A stretch of DNA of 64,000 nucleotides from Pantanalinema sp. GBBB05. Its GTDB lineage: Bacteria; Cyanobacteriota; Cyanobacteriia; Leptolyngbyales; Leptolyngbyaceae. The stretch spans positions 62,001 to 126,000 of the forward strand of contig VRZD01000008.1 in the NCBI GenBank assembly GCA_016743235.1, read 5' to 3'. Below, in pieces: positions 1 through 8,794 of this stretch (its first letter is position 1; each line of letters opens with the position of its first letter). The position numbers were made by a program, and so were the translations under genes. The notes under the pieces were generated by a model. That model saw nothing but the letters and a program-made list of their open reading frames with translations. It had not been told where the DNA came from and made no database searches.

Positions 1-3000
1 TGCTAGCGTTTTCTGCCGCCAGCTCATAGTTACCAAACCAATAGCAAAGCATCAGCTTATTAATATATAAATGACACAGCAAACTACGTTCATTACGGCT
101 GAGATGCACGGCAAGTTGCTGCTGTTCGTCGTAATACTTCCCGGTCAAAGTGTGCAGATTCAGGGAAGGTGCTTGCAGGTTAGCGACCAATTGTTCGTGA
201 AACTGATGGAGGCGTAAGCTACCGTCCTGTTTCAGGTTCAGGATTGCCTGATGATGCTGTACCATTTCTTGCTGCAAGGTTGGCAAGTCTCGCCCCAAGT
301 GGTAGGAGGTATAAGAGTGCAAGAACAGGGAGAGTGCCGCAAATTCCAGATCTCCAGCTAAGAGTGCAGTTTGATAGTAATTCAGGGAGGGTTGTAAGCC
401 CCTATTCGCATGTTGCTTCCAGTGGGTAAACCATACGGTAGTCAGAAACCCAATTTTGCCTCGCATCGCACTGTCTGCAAGCTGATCCAGCAAATTCAGT
501 GCCAGTTGACCAAAGGCATACCCCGTTTCAACATCACCGATGACATTGAGCATGATAAAGCCATATCCGGCATAGGCAAGGGCTGAATCTGGAGAATTGC
601 CATAGCGTAACGAAAGCTCGACCTGTTTGAGCATAATCAGCGGTAGGAGCTGAGGGGCGCTCTGGTACGCCAGGTTATTGATATCGGATAAAATTCGCAT
701 GGCTGCCAGTATGGTGGCATCGGTCATGCGAGGTAAGGTTAATAGCTCTTGCGGCGATCGCTGGGCAAGCTGGGTAGCAATCTCCTGTAAGGCTTGCTCA
801 ACCTCATGCGGTTGCACTGTTGTAGGTAGATCGATGCCCAGATCTGCCAATGCCTGGATACCGATCTGTACGCCTTGGAACAACTCAGCCTGGGCTGAAG
901 CCGCCAGAATCTGTACTTGATAAACAGTCGCTTTCTCGGCAGCCGTCTTCGCTTGTTGCAACACCGTTTGGACTAATGGTTCGACCTGGGCTAGATTGCC
1001 GCTCAGGTAAGCTGCTTCAGCTGCTGATTCATGCAATTTTAAGCTCAACTCATAGTGCTGCTGCCAACTCTTTGAATTTAATAATTGCAATCCAGTGGTG
1101 AAATATCCCAATGCCGCTGTGTAAGCAGTAGCGACCTTGGCTTTACTACCTGCCAACTGATTTAACTGAGCTAACTCGATGCGATCGGCAAGCGTGGTCA
1201 GCAAAGAAGAGCCATAATTGAGCTGATTGACAATCTCAAAAATTTTCTCCTCCCGGTCGGCAGGAGAACTTTGGTGCAACAGCAATTGCCCAACATTGAG
1301 ATGGGTGACAGCTTTTTGTGCTTCTGGAATTAATGAGTACGCAGCCTGTTGGACGCGATCGTGCAAAAACCGATAGGCAACTGGTTCAAGCTGGCGGGGC
1401 GGGGTGTCTGTTTCCTGATGGTTGAGGTAGAACTTATAGACTTCGCTTTGGGGCAAAATTAGACCTTCCTGTAAGGCTTGCCATAAGGCAGTTGCCACCG
1501 CAGATTCCGATTGTTCTGAGACGATCGCTAATGTCTCTAGATCAAACTGATTGCCAATACAAGCCGCTAACTTGAGAACATGCTGCGTGGCAGCCGCCAA
1601 TTTCTGTAACTGCTGCGCCATAAATTCCACAACATCATCGGTAAGCGATAAGGCGTTGACTTGAGCGATATCACATTCCCAATAGCCCTGATCATGATTG
1701 AATGTAATCTGCCCGTCTTGATGTAGTGCCTTGAGAAACTGGGCAATGAAGAATGGATTGCCCTGAGTTTTACGATCGACCAATTCCGTCAGGGGACGCG
1801 CTCGCTCCGTTGAACAATGTAACGTGTCTGCGATCCACTGATTAGTATCTTGCAAGGTTAAGGGCGTTAGGGTCAGGGTATTAACAACCTGTCCAGTTTG
1901 TTGCAGATCCGCGATCGTCAACAAGAAGGGATGAGCCGGAAACACCTCATTGTCACGATAGGCACCCAATAGCAATAGATAATGACTATCCTCCATCAGC
2001 ACTTTGATCAATTGGAGCGACGCAGAGTCTGCCCACTGCAAATCATCCAGAAACATTACCAAGGGATGTTCTGAGGTCGTAAAAACATGAATAAATGCTT
2101 GAAATAGCCAATTAAACCGATTTTGAGCGGCAGTTCCCGTGAGCTCTGGAGCGAGAGGTTGCTTGCCAATGACATATTCCAGTTCAGGAATTACGTCAAT
2201 TAGTACTTGTCCGTTATCGGCTACGGCAGTCAGGATTTTGGTACGCCATTCAGCGAGTTGGGCATCTGGCTCAGATAGTAATTGTCCCATCAGATCGCGT
2301 AGTGCTTGCACAAAAGCATAGAAGGGAATGTTGCGATTGAATTGGTCAAATTTGCCTTTAATGAAGTAACCATGCTGGCGCACGATCGGTTTATGAACTT
2401 CATTCACAAGCGCCGTTTTGCCAATTCCGGAAAAGCCTGCTACCAGCAGTAGCTCACTCGTGCCACTACTGACCCGATTGAAGGCACTCAGTAGCTCTAT
2501 TACCTCGGCTGCTCGTCCATAGAGTTGTTCGGGAATCAGAAAACGATCGCAAATATCCCGCTCCGCCAGCGTAAACCAAACCTGTTGACCCCATTCCTGC
2601 CAAAGCGCTTGACAGCGTTCCAAATCATACTTCAGCCCCCACGCACTCTGATAGCGATCCTCAGCATTTTTAGCCATTAGCTTGGCAATAATTTCAGACA
2701 GGATGGGAGGAATGTTGAGATTCAAGTCATGAGCTAGAGGTGGCTGGACCGCAATGTGACAATGGATCAAATCCAGGGGATCGGTAGACTGGAATGGTAA
2801 TTGCCTGGTCAATAATTCAAACAGGGTGACCCCAAGCGCATAGAAATCACTGCGGTAATCGATCCCGCGATTCATCCGTCCCGTTTGCTCGGGCGACAAG
2901 TAGGCGAGTGTTCCTTCTAGAAGGTTGGGATGTTTGACCTCTTCAGCTTCCTTGGGCAGTAGCGAGGCAATGCTAAAGTCAATTAACGTGACTTGGTTAG

Positions 3001-3451
3001 TGTCTGGGTGAATTAGGATATTAGCAGGCTTGATGTCTTTGTGAATAACTCGTTGTTGATAGAGATAGTGTAAAATCTCAGCCAGTTGAATGGCGATCGC
3101 TAAAGCCTCGGGCAGGCTAAGAGGATGATTAGTCATGTAATCAGACAGTGCTAAAGTCCGTTGATCTGGCATGACCAGAACCAATCCATTACCATAAGGC
3201 TCTAGCCCCAACACCTGTACAATCCCTGGTAGATGCAAGTTCTGGGTGATGGTATAGTAGTTGCGAAATCGCAGCAAATCTTGGATTGAAGGGCAATCTT
3301 TGCTTAACAACTTCAATATTACCGGCTGACCATTTGCCAACCGAACCCCTTGATAGACTAGAGTACGCTTTCCGACATAAAGCGACTCGGTGATCTGATA
3401 CCCTGGAATAATAGGCAGGCGATCTCCAGGATTAGTAAGTTGCGGCTTCAT
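1..3451 (-). CDS. Multidomain Ser/Thr kinase - AAA ATPase signalling protein (3' part cut by window edge)
   Basis: The reading frame runs from an ATG at 3451 to the left edge without a stop, about 1150 codons. The N-terminal 270 residues form a protein kinase domain with HKDIKPANIL (catalytic loop), an LIDFS motif in the DFG position and EGTLAYLSPEQTGR (activation loop). A P-loop GFSGIGKT and MFLDDLQWADS (Walker B-like) then mark an AAA/STAND ATPase. Leucine- and alanine-rich helical repeats follow up to the edge. This order is that of the cyanobacterial trifunctional proteins, which usually continue into GAF and histidine kinase domains; those would lie outside the window. The glycine-rich loop is weak, as is common in the family. 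The role is sensory or regulatory and the ligand is unknown. Confidence 0.9.
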   Translation of the reverse strand, partial: MKPQLTNPGDRLPIIPGYQITESLYVGKRTLVYQGVRLANGQPVILKLLSKDCPSIQDLLRFRNYYTITQNLHLPGIVQVLGLEPYGNGLVLVMPDQRTLALSDYMTNHPLSLPEALAIAIQLAEILHYLYQQRVIHKDIKPANILIHPDTNQVTLIDFSIASLLPKEAEEVKHPNLLEGTLAYLSPEQTGRMNRGIDYRSDFYALGVTLFELLTRQLPFQSTDPLDLIHCHIAVQPPLAHDLNLNIPPILSEIIAKLMAKNAEDRYQSAWGLKYDLERCQALWQEWGQQVWFTLAERDICDRFLIPEQLYGRAAEVIELLSAFNRVSSGTSELLLVAGFSGIGKTALVNEVHKPIVRQHGYFIKGKFDQFNRNIPFYAFVQALRDLMGQLLSEPDAQLAEWRTKILTAVADNGQVLIDVIPELEYVIGKQPLAPELTGTAAQNRFNWLFQAFIHVFTTSEHPLVMFLDDLQWADSASLQLIKVLMEDSHYLLLLGAYRDNEVFPAHPFLLTIADLQQTGQVVNTLTLTPLTLQDTNQWIADTLHCSTERARPLTELVDRKTQGNPFFIAQFLKALHQDGQITFNHDQGYWECDIAQVNALSLTDDVVEFMAQQLQKLAAATQHVLKLAACIGNQFDLETLAIVSEQSESAVATALWQALQEGLILPQSEVYKFYLNHQETDTPPRQLEPVAYRFLHDRVQQAAYSLIPEAQKAVTHLNVGQLLLHQSSPADREEKIFEIVNQLNYGSSLLTTLADRIELAQLNQLAGSKAKVATAYTAALGYFTTGLQLLNSKSWQQHYELSLKLHESAAEAAYLSGNLAQVEPLVQTVLQQAKTAAEKATVYQVQILAASAQAELFQGVQIGIQALADLGIDLPTTVQPHEVEQALQEIATQLAQRSPQELLTLPRMTDATILAAMRILSDINNLAYQSAPQLLPLIMLKQVELSLRYGNSPDSALAYAGYGFIMLNVIGDVETGYAFGQLALNLLDQLADSAMRGKIGFLTTVWFTHWKQHANRGLQPSLNYYQTALLAGDLEFAALSLFLHSYTSYHLGRDLPTLQQEMVQHHQAILNLKQDGSLRLHQFHEQLVANLQAPSLNLHTLTGKYYDEQQQLAVHLSRNERSLLCHLYINKLMLCYWFGNYELAAENAS

Positions 3452-4004
3452 AGCTGAGCTTCTGGGGTAATGGTGATGCAGGTAAACTAACTTGGAGTAA
3501 GAATTGTCAGATTTGAGCATGACCGCAAGTTGGTCAGACTGACGATTGCCCTGATCGATCAAACTTCTGGAACTTTCATAGAGTAGCGCCCTCAGCTAAT
3601 AGCCTGAAAGTGTAAACATAATCAGCGACTGTGCAATCAGTCTGGAGTAACGTTAAAACTCTGATAACTTCCCATGGTTTTAGGCTAGCCCTTAATGCTA
3701 GTCCCAGGTAGACCGAAGTAGCCATCTAGCATCCAGAACAGAGATATTCAGTTTATGTTTAGCCATTAGAGTGATTAAACCCGTAAAATACTGATTATTT
3801 TCTCCTTCTGCGAAATAGATTCACTTTCAAGATAACGCACTGTGGCAAACTGGTGAACCACAGTCGCTCGAGTAGGCTTGCCGATAGTAATTAATGCCGC
3901 TGTTGTGCCGCTGAGCTTGGAAAAACCCTGATCGCAAGGAGCAAGACAATCTTAAATCAGTTGTTCTCCTAACTGAGTGAACAGTTTTTTGATCGGAGAA
4001 ATTA
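3452..4004. other. Intergenic region, no gene seen
   Basis: No credible ORF or RNA gene is visible. It should hold the promoter of the kinase gene starting at 3451. A two-part hairpin lies just 3' of the beta-lactamase gene: outer arms 3964-3969/3995-4000 and inner arms 3971-3975/3982-3986. It could end that transcript, but no clear U-run follows. Confidence 0.35.
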
Positions 4005-4907
4005 TTAAAGTAGCCTCAGCAATTTCAGACTGCGACGGGTAACTTCTAGCCGTTTAGGTGCATCCTCAGCCCGAGCTAAAGTCATGTTAGTAGCAAAGAA
4101 ATAAGTATGATTGTTTTGCTGCAAATAGCCGACAAACCAGCCAACGTTCGGGGTAACGCGATTGCTCCAGCCGGTTTTTCCACGCAGTGTATAGGCAGGT
4201 GTGCGTTCTATGATCATGATGTCTTTGACCAAATCTAGCGTCCGTTGAGAGAAAGGCAGATCATTACGATCGAGCCGTTGCAGAAACTCAATCTGCTGTT
4301 TTGGAGTAATTTGCAACGGTCCATCTAGCCAAAAGCGATCGATTTGTTCTGGTGTGCCAATCTGACGGTTGCCGTACCCGATCTGCTCAACAAACTGCTG
4401 CATACGTTGATGACCATTTCTTCGCGCTAAAACCTGATAGAACCAGACAGTTGAATCCTTAAATGCTTGGCGTAAATTGGTATCTCGATTCCAAGCAGGA
4501 AATTCGCGTTGCACACCGTCCCAGGTTAAAACCGCAATGTCATCTTTAATCACGCCTGTTTCAAGGGAGATCAGGGCATTCAGAATTTTGAAGGTGGAAG
4601 CAGGAGAAAAAGCTGTTGTGTTACGCGGAGAATTATGTTCGTAGAATTGATCATGATCTTGGTCATAGATCACAATTGAGCCATCAATGTCTAAGTCCTG
4701 AAAGAGTTGTCCTAGATTGACCTGTTGAGGCGCCTTTGTGGCTATGGAAACTGGCGATGGTTGCGGCGGGCGAGAATTGACCGGTAATATTTGATACCCG
4801 CCAATGATGATAAAAATGATGCAAGCTAGAATGATGAGGCATGGCTGAAGAGGAAGTTTTGAGAACCATCGCAAGCATTTGGAAATAACACGATTCACTG
4901 AACCCAT
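4005..4907 (-). CDS. Class D (OXA-family) beta-lactamase, membrane anchored
   Basis: All class D active-site motifs are present. Counting from the ATG at 4907 they are S104-T-F-K107 (nucleophile and carbamylated lysine), S152-T-V, Y178-G-N and K244-T-G-W. A strongly hydrophobic segment at about residues 22-40 is a signal anchor or uncleaved signal, which places the enzyme in the periplasm. The family hydrolyses beta-lactams by a serine acyl-enzyme; some members act as penicillin sensors. The frame extends upstream to a TTG at 4952, but the ATG at 4907 sits better before the hydrophobic segment. A transglutaminase-like gene lies 100 bp upstream on the same strand. No blaR/blaI pair is adjacent. 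A BlaR1-like sensor domain is unlikely because no other domain is fused. Confidence 0.88.
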   Translation of the reverse strand: MGSVNRVISKCLRWFSKLPLQPCLIILACIIFIIIGGYQILPVNSRPPQPSPVSIATKAPQQVNLGQLFQDLDIDGSIVIYDQDHDQFYEHNSPRNTTAFSPASTFKILNALISLETGVIKDDIAVLTWDGVQREFPAWNRDTNLRQAFKDSTVWFYQVLARRNGHQRMQQFVEQIGYGNRQIGTPEQIDRFWLDGPLQITPKQQIEFLQRLDRNDLPFSQRTLDLVKDIMIIERTPAYTLRGKTGWSNRVTPNVGWFVGYLQQNNHTYFFATNMTLARAEDAPKRLEVTRRSLKLLRLL

Positions 4908-5008
4908 AACTTTTCTGCTGATTCCATCACGATCGAACCCGTAGGGATACAAAGGGGAACATACCCACTCCGGAGAATCTTTAGCCTGACTACAACTATG
5001 GTGCTGGC

Positions 5009-5917
5009 TTATGGTGCTTCTTCAAATTCAGGTAGGGTTCCCAGTTTTCGGATGGCAACATTGACATCCATGCCTAGGTAATCTTCAGCATCACCAAACC
5101 AGGAACCGGATAACGGAATGACCTGCCCGGGATGACGGGCGATCGCAACGCGAATTAAATCAAATCCGGCAGTAATCCGATTCGTGGGATCATAAGCTCG
5201 CCAACCCGCTCCCGGTAAATACACCTGCAACCAGGCATGGGTTGCCCCCGAACCTGTCATACCAATTTCACCTCCATCCAAGGCGGCATCATAGAGATAG
5301 CCACTGACGAAGCGACAGGCAAACCCCAATCGCCGGAGGGCTTCAATCATTAACCAAGCATAGTCTCGGCAAGTCCCTGACTGGGAGCGTAGGGTTTCAC
5401 CAGGGGGCTGAGTGCCCTCTGCCTCGCGGGCTTGATAAGTCAGCGTATGACGAATGGTATTCATCATCCGTTGCAAGACATCCAGGGTATCGTCTTGATC
5501 TCCAACTACAAAGCTTTTTGCCCAAGCTGCAACGCTCCCATCCGGATCTTCGGCATGGGGACGCATAAATACTGATAAGTCAATCCACTCATCGGGGGTA
5601 TACTGCACAGGGACTTCTTTAGCACGGGGATCGAGAGGGAATTCGGCGATCGCAGGGATACCAAAATGCTCACCTCTAACGCGATACGTCACGCTCAGTT
5701 CTGCTGCCGGTTCACTAAACTCCAACAGCGCCACATTGTTCGAGAGGGTATCCATCATCCAGCGAATTTTGACCGGAATGTTGGTTTCTAAGGAATAGTT
5801 CAAGAGCCGCCCGACAAAGCCGACACTAGGTAGAAAAATGGCACGATGTTCCCCAAAGGTAACAGGATTACGATATCGGTAAATGGTGGTATGTTCAAGT
5901 TCGTAAATAACGCTCAT
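5009..5917 (-). CDS. Transglutaminase-like cysteine protease-fold protein
   Basis: This 302-residue protein starts with the beta-rich N-terminal domain of bacterial transglutaminase-like proteins (YELEHTTIYRYRNPV). The core domain follows, with a Cys-His-Asp triad visible as C183 in GTCRDYAW, H227 in ATHAWLQVY and D243 in YDPTNR. Family members are predicted peptidases or amidases; the substrate here is unknown. There is no signal peptide, so it is probably cytoplasmic. The ATG at 5917 has a GAGGAA Shine-Dalgarno sequence. It lies upstream of and parallel to the beta-lactamase gene, and cotranscription is possible. Confidence 0.88.
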   Translation of the reverse strand: MSVIYELEHTTIYRYRNPVTFGEHRAIFLPSVGFVGRLLNYSLETNIPVKIRWMMDTLSNNVALLEFSEPAAELSVTYRVRGEHFGIPAIAEFPLDPRAKEVPVQYTPDEWIDLSVFMRPHAEDPDGSVAAWAKSFVVGDQDDTLDVLQRMMNTIRHTLTYQAREAEGTQPPGETLRSQSGTCRDYAWLMIEALRRLGFACRFVSGYLYDAALDGGEIGMTGSGATHAWLQVYLPGAGWRAYDPTNRITAGFDLIRVAIARHPGQVIPLSGSWFGDAEDYLGMDVNVAIRKLGTLPEFEEAP

Positions 5918-6222
5918 GGTAGTTGTTCCTCGTACTCCATTAATGGGAATTGACGATTAGCAAGTCGTTAAAAACGAACAAAGTAGGGTTTCCAAGTTCA
6001 TAAACTTCTTTGAACTGAACCACTACTCAAAATTTGCTGGCAATCTGAATGCATTGCTTTTGGGCAATAGTGATACATCGATCGTAATCTGATTCGGTTG
6101 GATTAACGTAGGCATAAGCACATTTTGTCAACGATTCATCAAGTCCTGGAGACTTTTACCTTTTGTTCAGTTGCCGGTTCTTCTAAGGTTTAATGTGCCC
6201 TAACCACACAACTTCAGTGATG
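5918..6222. other. Intergenic region, nothing identified
   Basis: About 300 bp between the sigma factor stop and the transglutaminase start. No ORF, tRNA or convincing hairpin was seen. It presumably holds the promoter of the transglutaminase gene. Confidence 0.3.
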
Positions 6223-7476
6223 TTAGAGCTGAACTTCATCCAGCCGACGTTCCAGGAAACGCCGCTCACTATCATTGGTCACCAATTCCAGCGCCCGTGT
6301 ATAGCTCCGGATGGCGTCCTCAAATGCTCCGACCCGCCGTAACAAATCTGCACGAGTGGCATGAAATAAATGGTAACTGTCGAGTTCTGGGGCAAGTGGA
6401 TCAATTAATCCAAATGCTGCTTGAGGACTTTCTGCCATCGAGATCGCTACGGCTCGATTCAAGGTGACAATGGGTGAAGGCTGCAAGCGTTCCAACATCT
6501 CATAAAGCCGCACAATTTGTGCCCAGTCTGTGGCTGCGGCGCGTCCTGCCTGGCAGTGAAGGGCAGCGATCGCCGCTTGTAAGGCATAAACTCCTGCTCC
6601 ACTCCGCAACGCTTCTTCCACCAGCGGCAATGCCTCAGCGATTTGTGAGTGATGCCAACGACTCCGATCTTGGTCTTCCAGCAGAATTAGATTGCCAGCT
6701 TCATCCAAACGGGCATCGCGCCGCGAGTCGTGTAACAACATCAGCGCTACTAGTGCCGTAACTTCTGAAGGGAGTTGGGGTGACAGCAATTGCCGCAGTA
6801 GTTGTCCCAACCGAATCGCTTCGGTGCAGAGATCAGCCCGGGCCATCAAATCCCCTTTAGTTGCGACATAGCCTTCGTTAAAGATGAGGTATATTACCGC
6901 CAGCACTGCCTCTATCCGAGGAGCGAGATCCGTTGTTTCTGGCACTTTATAAGGAATACCTGCATCTCGAATTTTACGCTTCGCCCGGACTAGCCGTTGT
7001 GCCATTGTTGGTGTCGGGATGAGAAAGGCGCGGGCAATTTCGTCAGTTTCCAGTCCACCCAGCATCCTCAGGGTTAAGGCAACCTGAGTTTCGATCGCCA
7101 AGGCGGGGTGGCAACAAGTAAAGATTAATCGCAGGCGATCGTCTGGAATATCATCACTGTCATAGGTGGGTTCTTCGCTGGATGGAATTAACCCGGATGC
7201 TGCGTACCAGTCTAGTTTTTCCGTCAATCGGGTTCGGCGTCGGAGGCGATCGATCGCCTTATATCGGGCAGTTCGGATGATCCAGGCACGGGGCCGCTCC
7301 GGAATCCCGCTGGTTTCCCACTGATTTACGGCTGCCGCAAATGCTTCCTGTGCGGCTTCTTCAGCCAGATCAAAATCTCCGACTAGCCGAATCAGGATAG
7401 CGATGATGCGCCCCCATTCAGTTCGATAAACTGAGGCGATCACCTGAGCCACATCTGATTTTGTTGTTGAAGTCAT
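6223..7476 (-). CDS. ECF42-type RNA polymerase sigma factor with C-terminal extension
   Basis: This 417-residue protein has sigma region 2 at about residues 15-80 ([13 protein letters not shown]) and region 4 at about 125-180 (LPTPTMAQ-like helix: [18 protein letters not shown]). A long helical, TPR-like extension of roughly 230 residues follows, ending in repeat-like [14 protein letters not shown]. That architecture defines the ECF42 group, whose members need the extension for activity and lack a classical anti-sigma factor. ECF42 genes usually neighbour YCII/DGPF proteins, and the gene 7743-8099, transcribed divergently, is one. The intergenic repeats pointing at that gene look like its target promoters. 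No strong Shine-Dalgarno sequence precedes the ATG. Confidence 0.9.
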   Translation of the reverse strand: MTSTTKSDVAQVIASVYRTEWGRIIAILIRLVGDFDLAEEAAQEAFAAAVNQWETSGIPERPRAWIIRTARYKAIDRLRRRTRLTEKLDWYAASGLIPSSEEPTYDSDDIPDDRLRLIFTCCHPALAIETQVALTLRMLGGLETDEIARAFLIPTPTMAQRLVRAKRKIRDAGIPYKVPETTDLAPRIEAVLAVIYLIFNEGYVATKGDLMARADLCTEAIRLGQLLRQLLSPQLPSEVTALVALMLLHDSRRDARLDEAGNLILLEDQDRSRWHHSQIAEALPLVEEALRSGAGVYALQAAIAALHCQAGRAAATDWAQIVRLYEMLERLQPSPIVTLNRAVAISMAESPQAAFGLIDPLAPELDSYHLFHATRADLLRRVGAFEDAIRSYTRALELVTNDSERRFLERRLDEVQL

Positions 7477-7512
7477 AGCTGTTACAAAAAGACATCAAGA
7501 ATGCTTGGCAAC

Positions 7513-7544
7513 GTGTCGATTTGAGCCATTCTCATGCGACTGAC
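7513..7544 (+). promoter_or_regulatory. ECF-type promoter, copy 1
   Basis: TGTCGA at 7514-7519 and CGAC at 7537-7540 are separated by exactly 17 bases, in the orientation of the YCII gene. A degenerate copy of the downstream leader follows (CTAAAAGAGGTAA). TGTCGA/CGA-type boxes are, as I recall, those reported for ECF42 targets. Confidence 0.55.
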
Positions 7545-7602
7545 GGCTAAAAGAGGTAATAAAATAAAGAACAATTGTACTAAATAATTGAGTTGTTTAG
7601 AA

Positions 7603-7657
7603 GTGTCGATTTGAGCGATCATCATTCGACTGACTAATGACTAACAAAGGAGGCAAA
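7603..7657 (+). promoter_or_regulatory. ECF-type promoter, copy 2, with duplicated leader
   Basis: TGTCGA at 7604-7609 and CGAC at 7627-7630, again 17 bases apart, lie about 90 bp after copy 1. The sequence CTAACAAAGGAGGCAA at 7641-7656 is identical to the leader and Shine-Dalgarno sequence of the real gene, but no start codon follows. The repeat unit is therefore promoter plus ribosome binding site. Confidence 0.6.
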
Positions 7658-7691
7658 GCTCGATCGTACTCAATCCAAAATTTTCAGGGCA

Positions 7692-7738
7692 GTGTCGATT
7701 TAAGCGATCGCTATTCGACTGACTAACAAAGGAGGCAA
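7692..7738 (+). promoter_or_regulatory. ECF-type promoter, copy 3 (gene-proximal), and Shine-Dalgarno of the YCII gene
   Basis: TGTCGA at 7693-7698 and CGAC at 7716-7719 have the same 17-base spacing. Copy 3 lies 89 bp after copy 2. AAAGGAGG immediately follows and sets the ATG at 7743. Confidence 0.65.
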
Positions 7739-7742
7739 CCGC

Positions 7743-8099
7743 ATGAAATATTTGCTGCTGATCTATATGGATGAAGCCGCCATGAGCGAGGCTGAGCGGG
7801 AGCATTGCTATGGGGAATCGGCTCAACTCGCCCAGAAACTCCACACCAAGGGACAATTTCTCGCAACGGCTCCACTCCATCCTGTCGCAACCGCAACCAG
7901 TGTCCAGGTCCGTGATGGCAAATCCATGGTGACGGATGGACCGTTTGCCGAAACTCGGGAGCAATTGGGTGGTTTTTTCCTCATCAATGCTCAAAATCTC
8001 GATGAAGCGATTGTGATCGCGGCTCAAATCCCCGGTGCACGAGTTGGGACGGTCGAAATTCGTCCTGTTCTCGAAGTGGCAGGACTGCCGGAATCTTAA
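7743..8099 (+). CDS. YCII-related (DGPF) domain protein
   Basis: This 118-residue protein begins MKYLLLIYMDEAAMS and contains MVTDGPFAETREQLGGFF, the DGPF signature of YCII-related proteins linked to ECF42 sigma factors. The fold is a small dimeric ferredoxin-like domain. A catalytic function is suggested by the family's conserved His/Asp but is not established. The start is fixed by AAAGGAGG five bases upstream. It is divergent from the sigma factor gene, with three tandem ECF-like promoters in between, so I infer it is the main target of that sigma factor. A decayed DUF1579 gene follows on the same strand. Confidence 0.9.
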   Translation: MKYLLLIYMDEAAMSEAEREHCYGESAQLAQKLHTKGQFLATAPLHPVATATSVQVRDGKSMVTDGPFAETREQLGGFFLINAQNLDEAIVIAAQIPGARVGTVEIRPVLEVAGLPES

Positions 8100-8278
8100 T
8101 CTTGCGGCTCAATTCATCATGAAGTGAACCCTTGAATTCGGACAGAGAATGGAAGACTTTGAAGCTTTGCCGCCTGGGTTGTTCTACAGCTAATGATGGG
8201 TAGCAATGTGGCATTCTTCAACCAGTTTTGATGCGATCGCAAACAATCCCCAGTATTATTCATGACAAGGAGACCAAA

Positions 8279-8794
8279 ATGGAAGCAACCCAAACTGAAT
8301 AAACCTCCTTCATGCCTGCTCAACCGCAAAAAGCACATCAATGGCTCCAGAAGCTAGTTGGTGAATGGACTTATGAGACTGAGGCAATAATGGAACCCGA
8401 CCAGCCTGCCGTAAAATCAACGGGAACTGAAACTGTTCGCTCCCTGGATGGACTCTGAATATTAGCAGAAGGACAGGGCGAGATGCCGGGCTGTGGTCCT
8501 GCGACGACCCTAATGGCCCTTGGCTACGATCCACAGAAGCAGCGGTATGTGGGCACTTGGCTTGGGTCAATGATGCCGTATCTCTGGATATATGACGGTG
8601 AACTGGATGCTGCTGAAGCGGTGCTAACGCTCAACTCCGATGGACCTGCGATGACAGGTGACGAGAAACTAGGAAAGTACAAAGATGTGATCGAGTTTAA
8701 GAGCAACGATCACCGCATCCTGACCTCCCATATGTTGAGAGATGACGGGCAGTGGCAGCAGTTCATGACCGCTCATTATTGGCGCAAGCAATAA
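8279..8794 (+). pseudogene. DUF1579 family protein, broken by two in-frame stops
   Basis: One frame from the ATG at 8279 (AAGGAGACC just upstream) to the TAA at 8792 reads as a complete DUF1579 protein (HQWLQKLVGEWTYE, ALGYDPQKQRYVGTW, DDGQWQQFMTAHYWRK). It is interrupted by TAA at 8300-8302 and TGA at 8456-8458. The second falls where the family has tryptophan (LDGL-W-ILAEG), a single G-to-A change. Translation could restart at 8312 but would still end at 8456. Two separate nonsense codons make a sequencing error less likely. It lies downstream of the YCII gene and was probably in the same ECF-driven unit. Its 3' end overlaps the convergent hydrolase gene by 32 bp. Confidence 0.8.

Noticed and set aside
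678..1101. Open frames on the plus strand within the kinase gene
   Set aside because: They are antisense to the continuous kinase-ATPase frame, whose translation matches the known family throughout.
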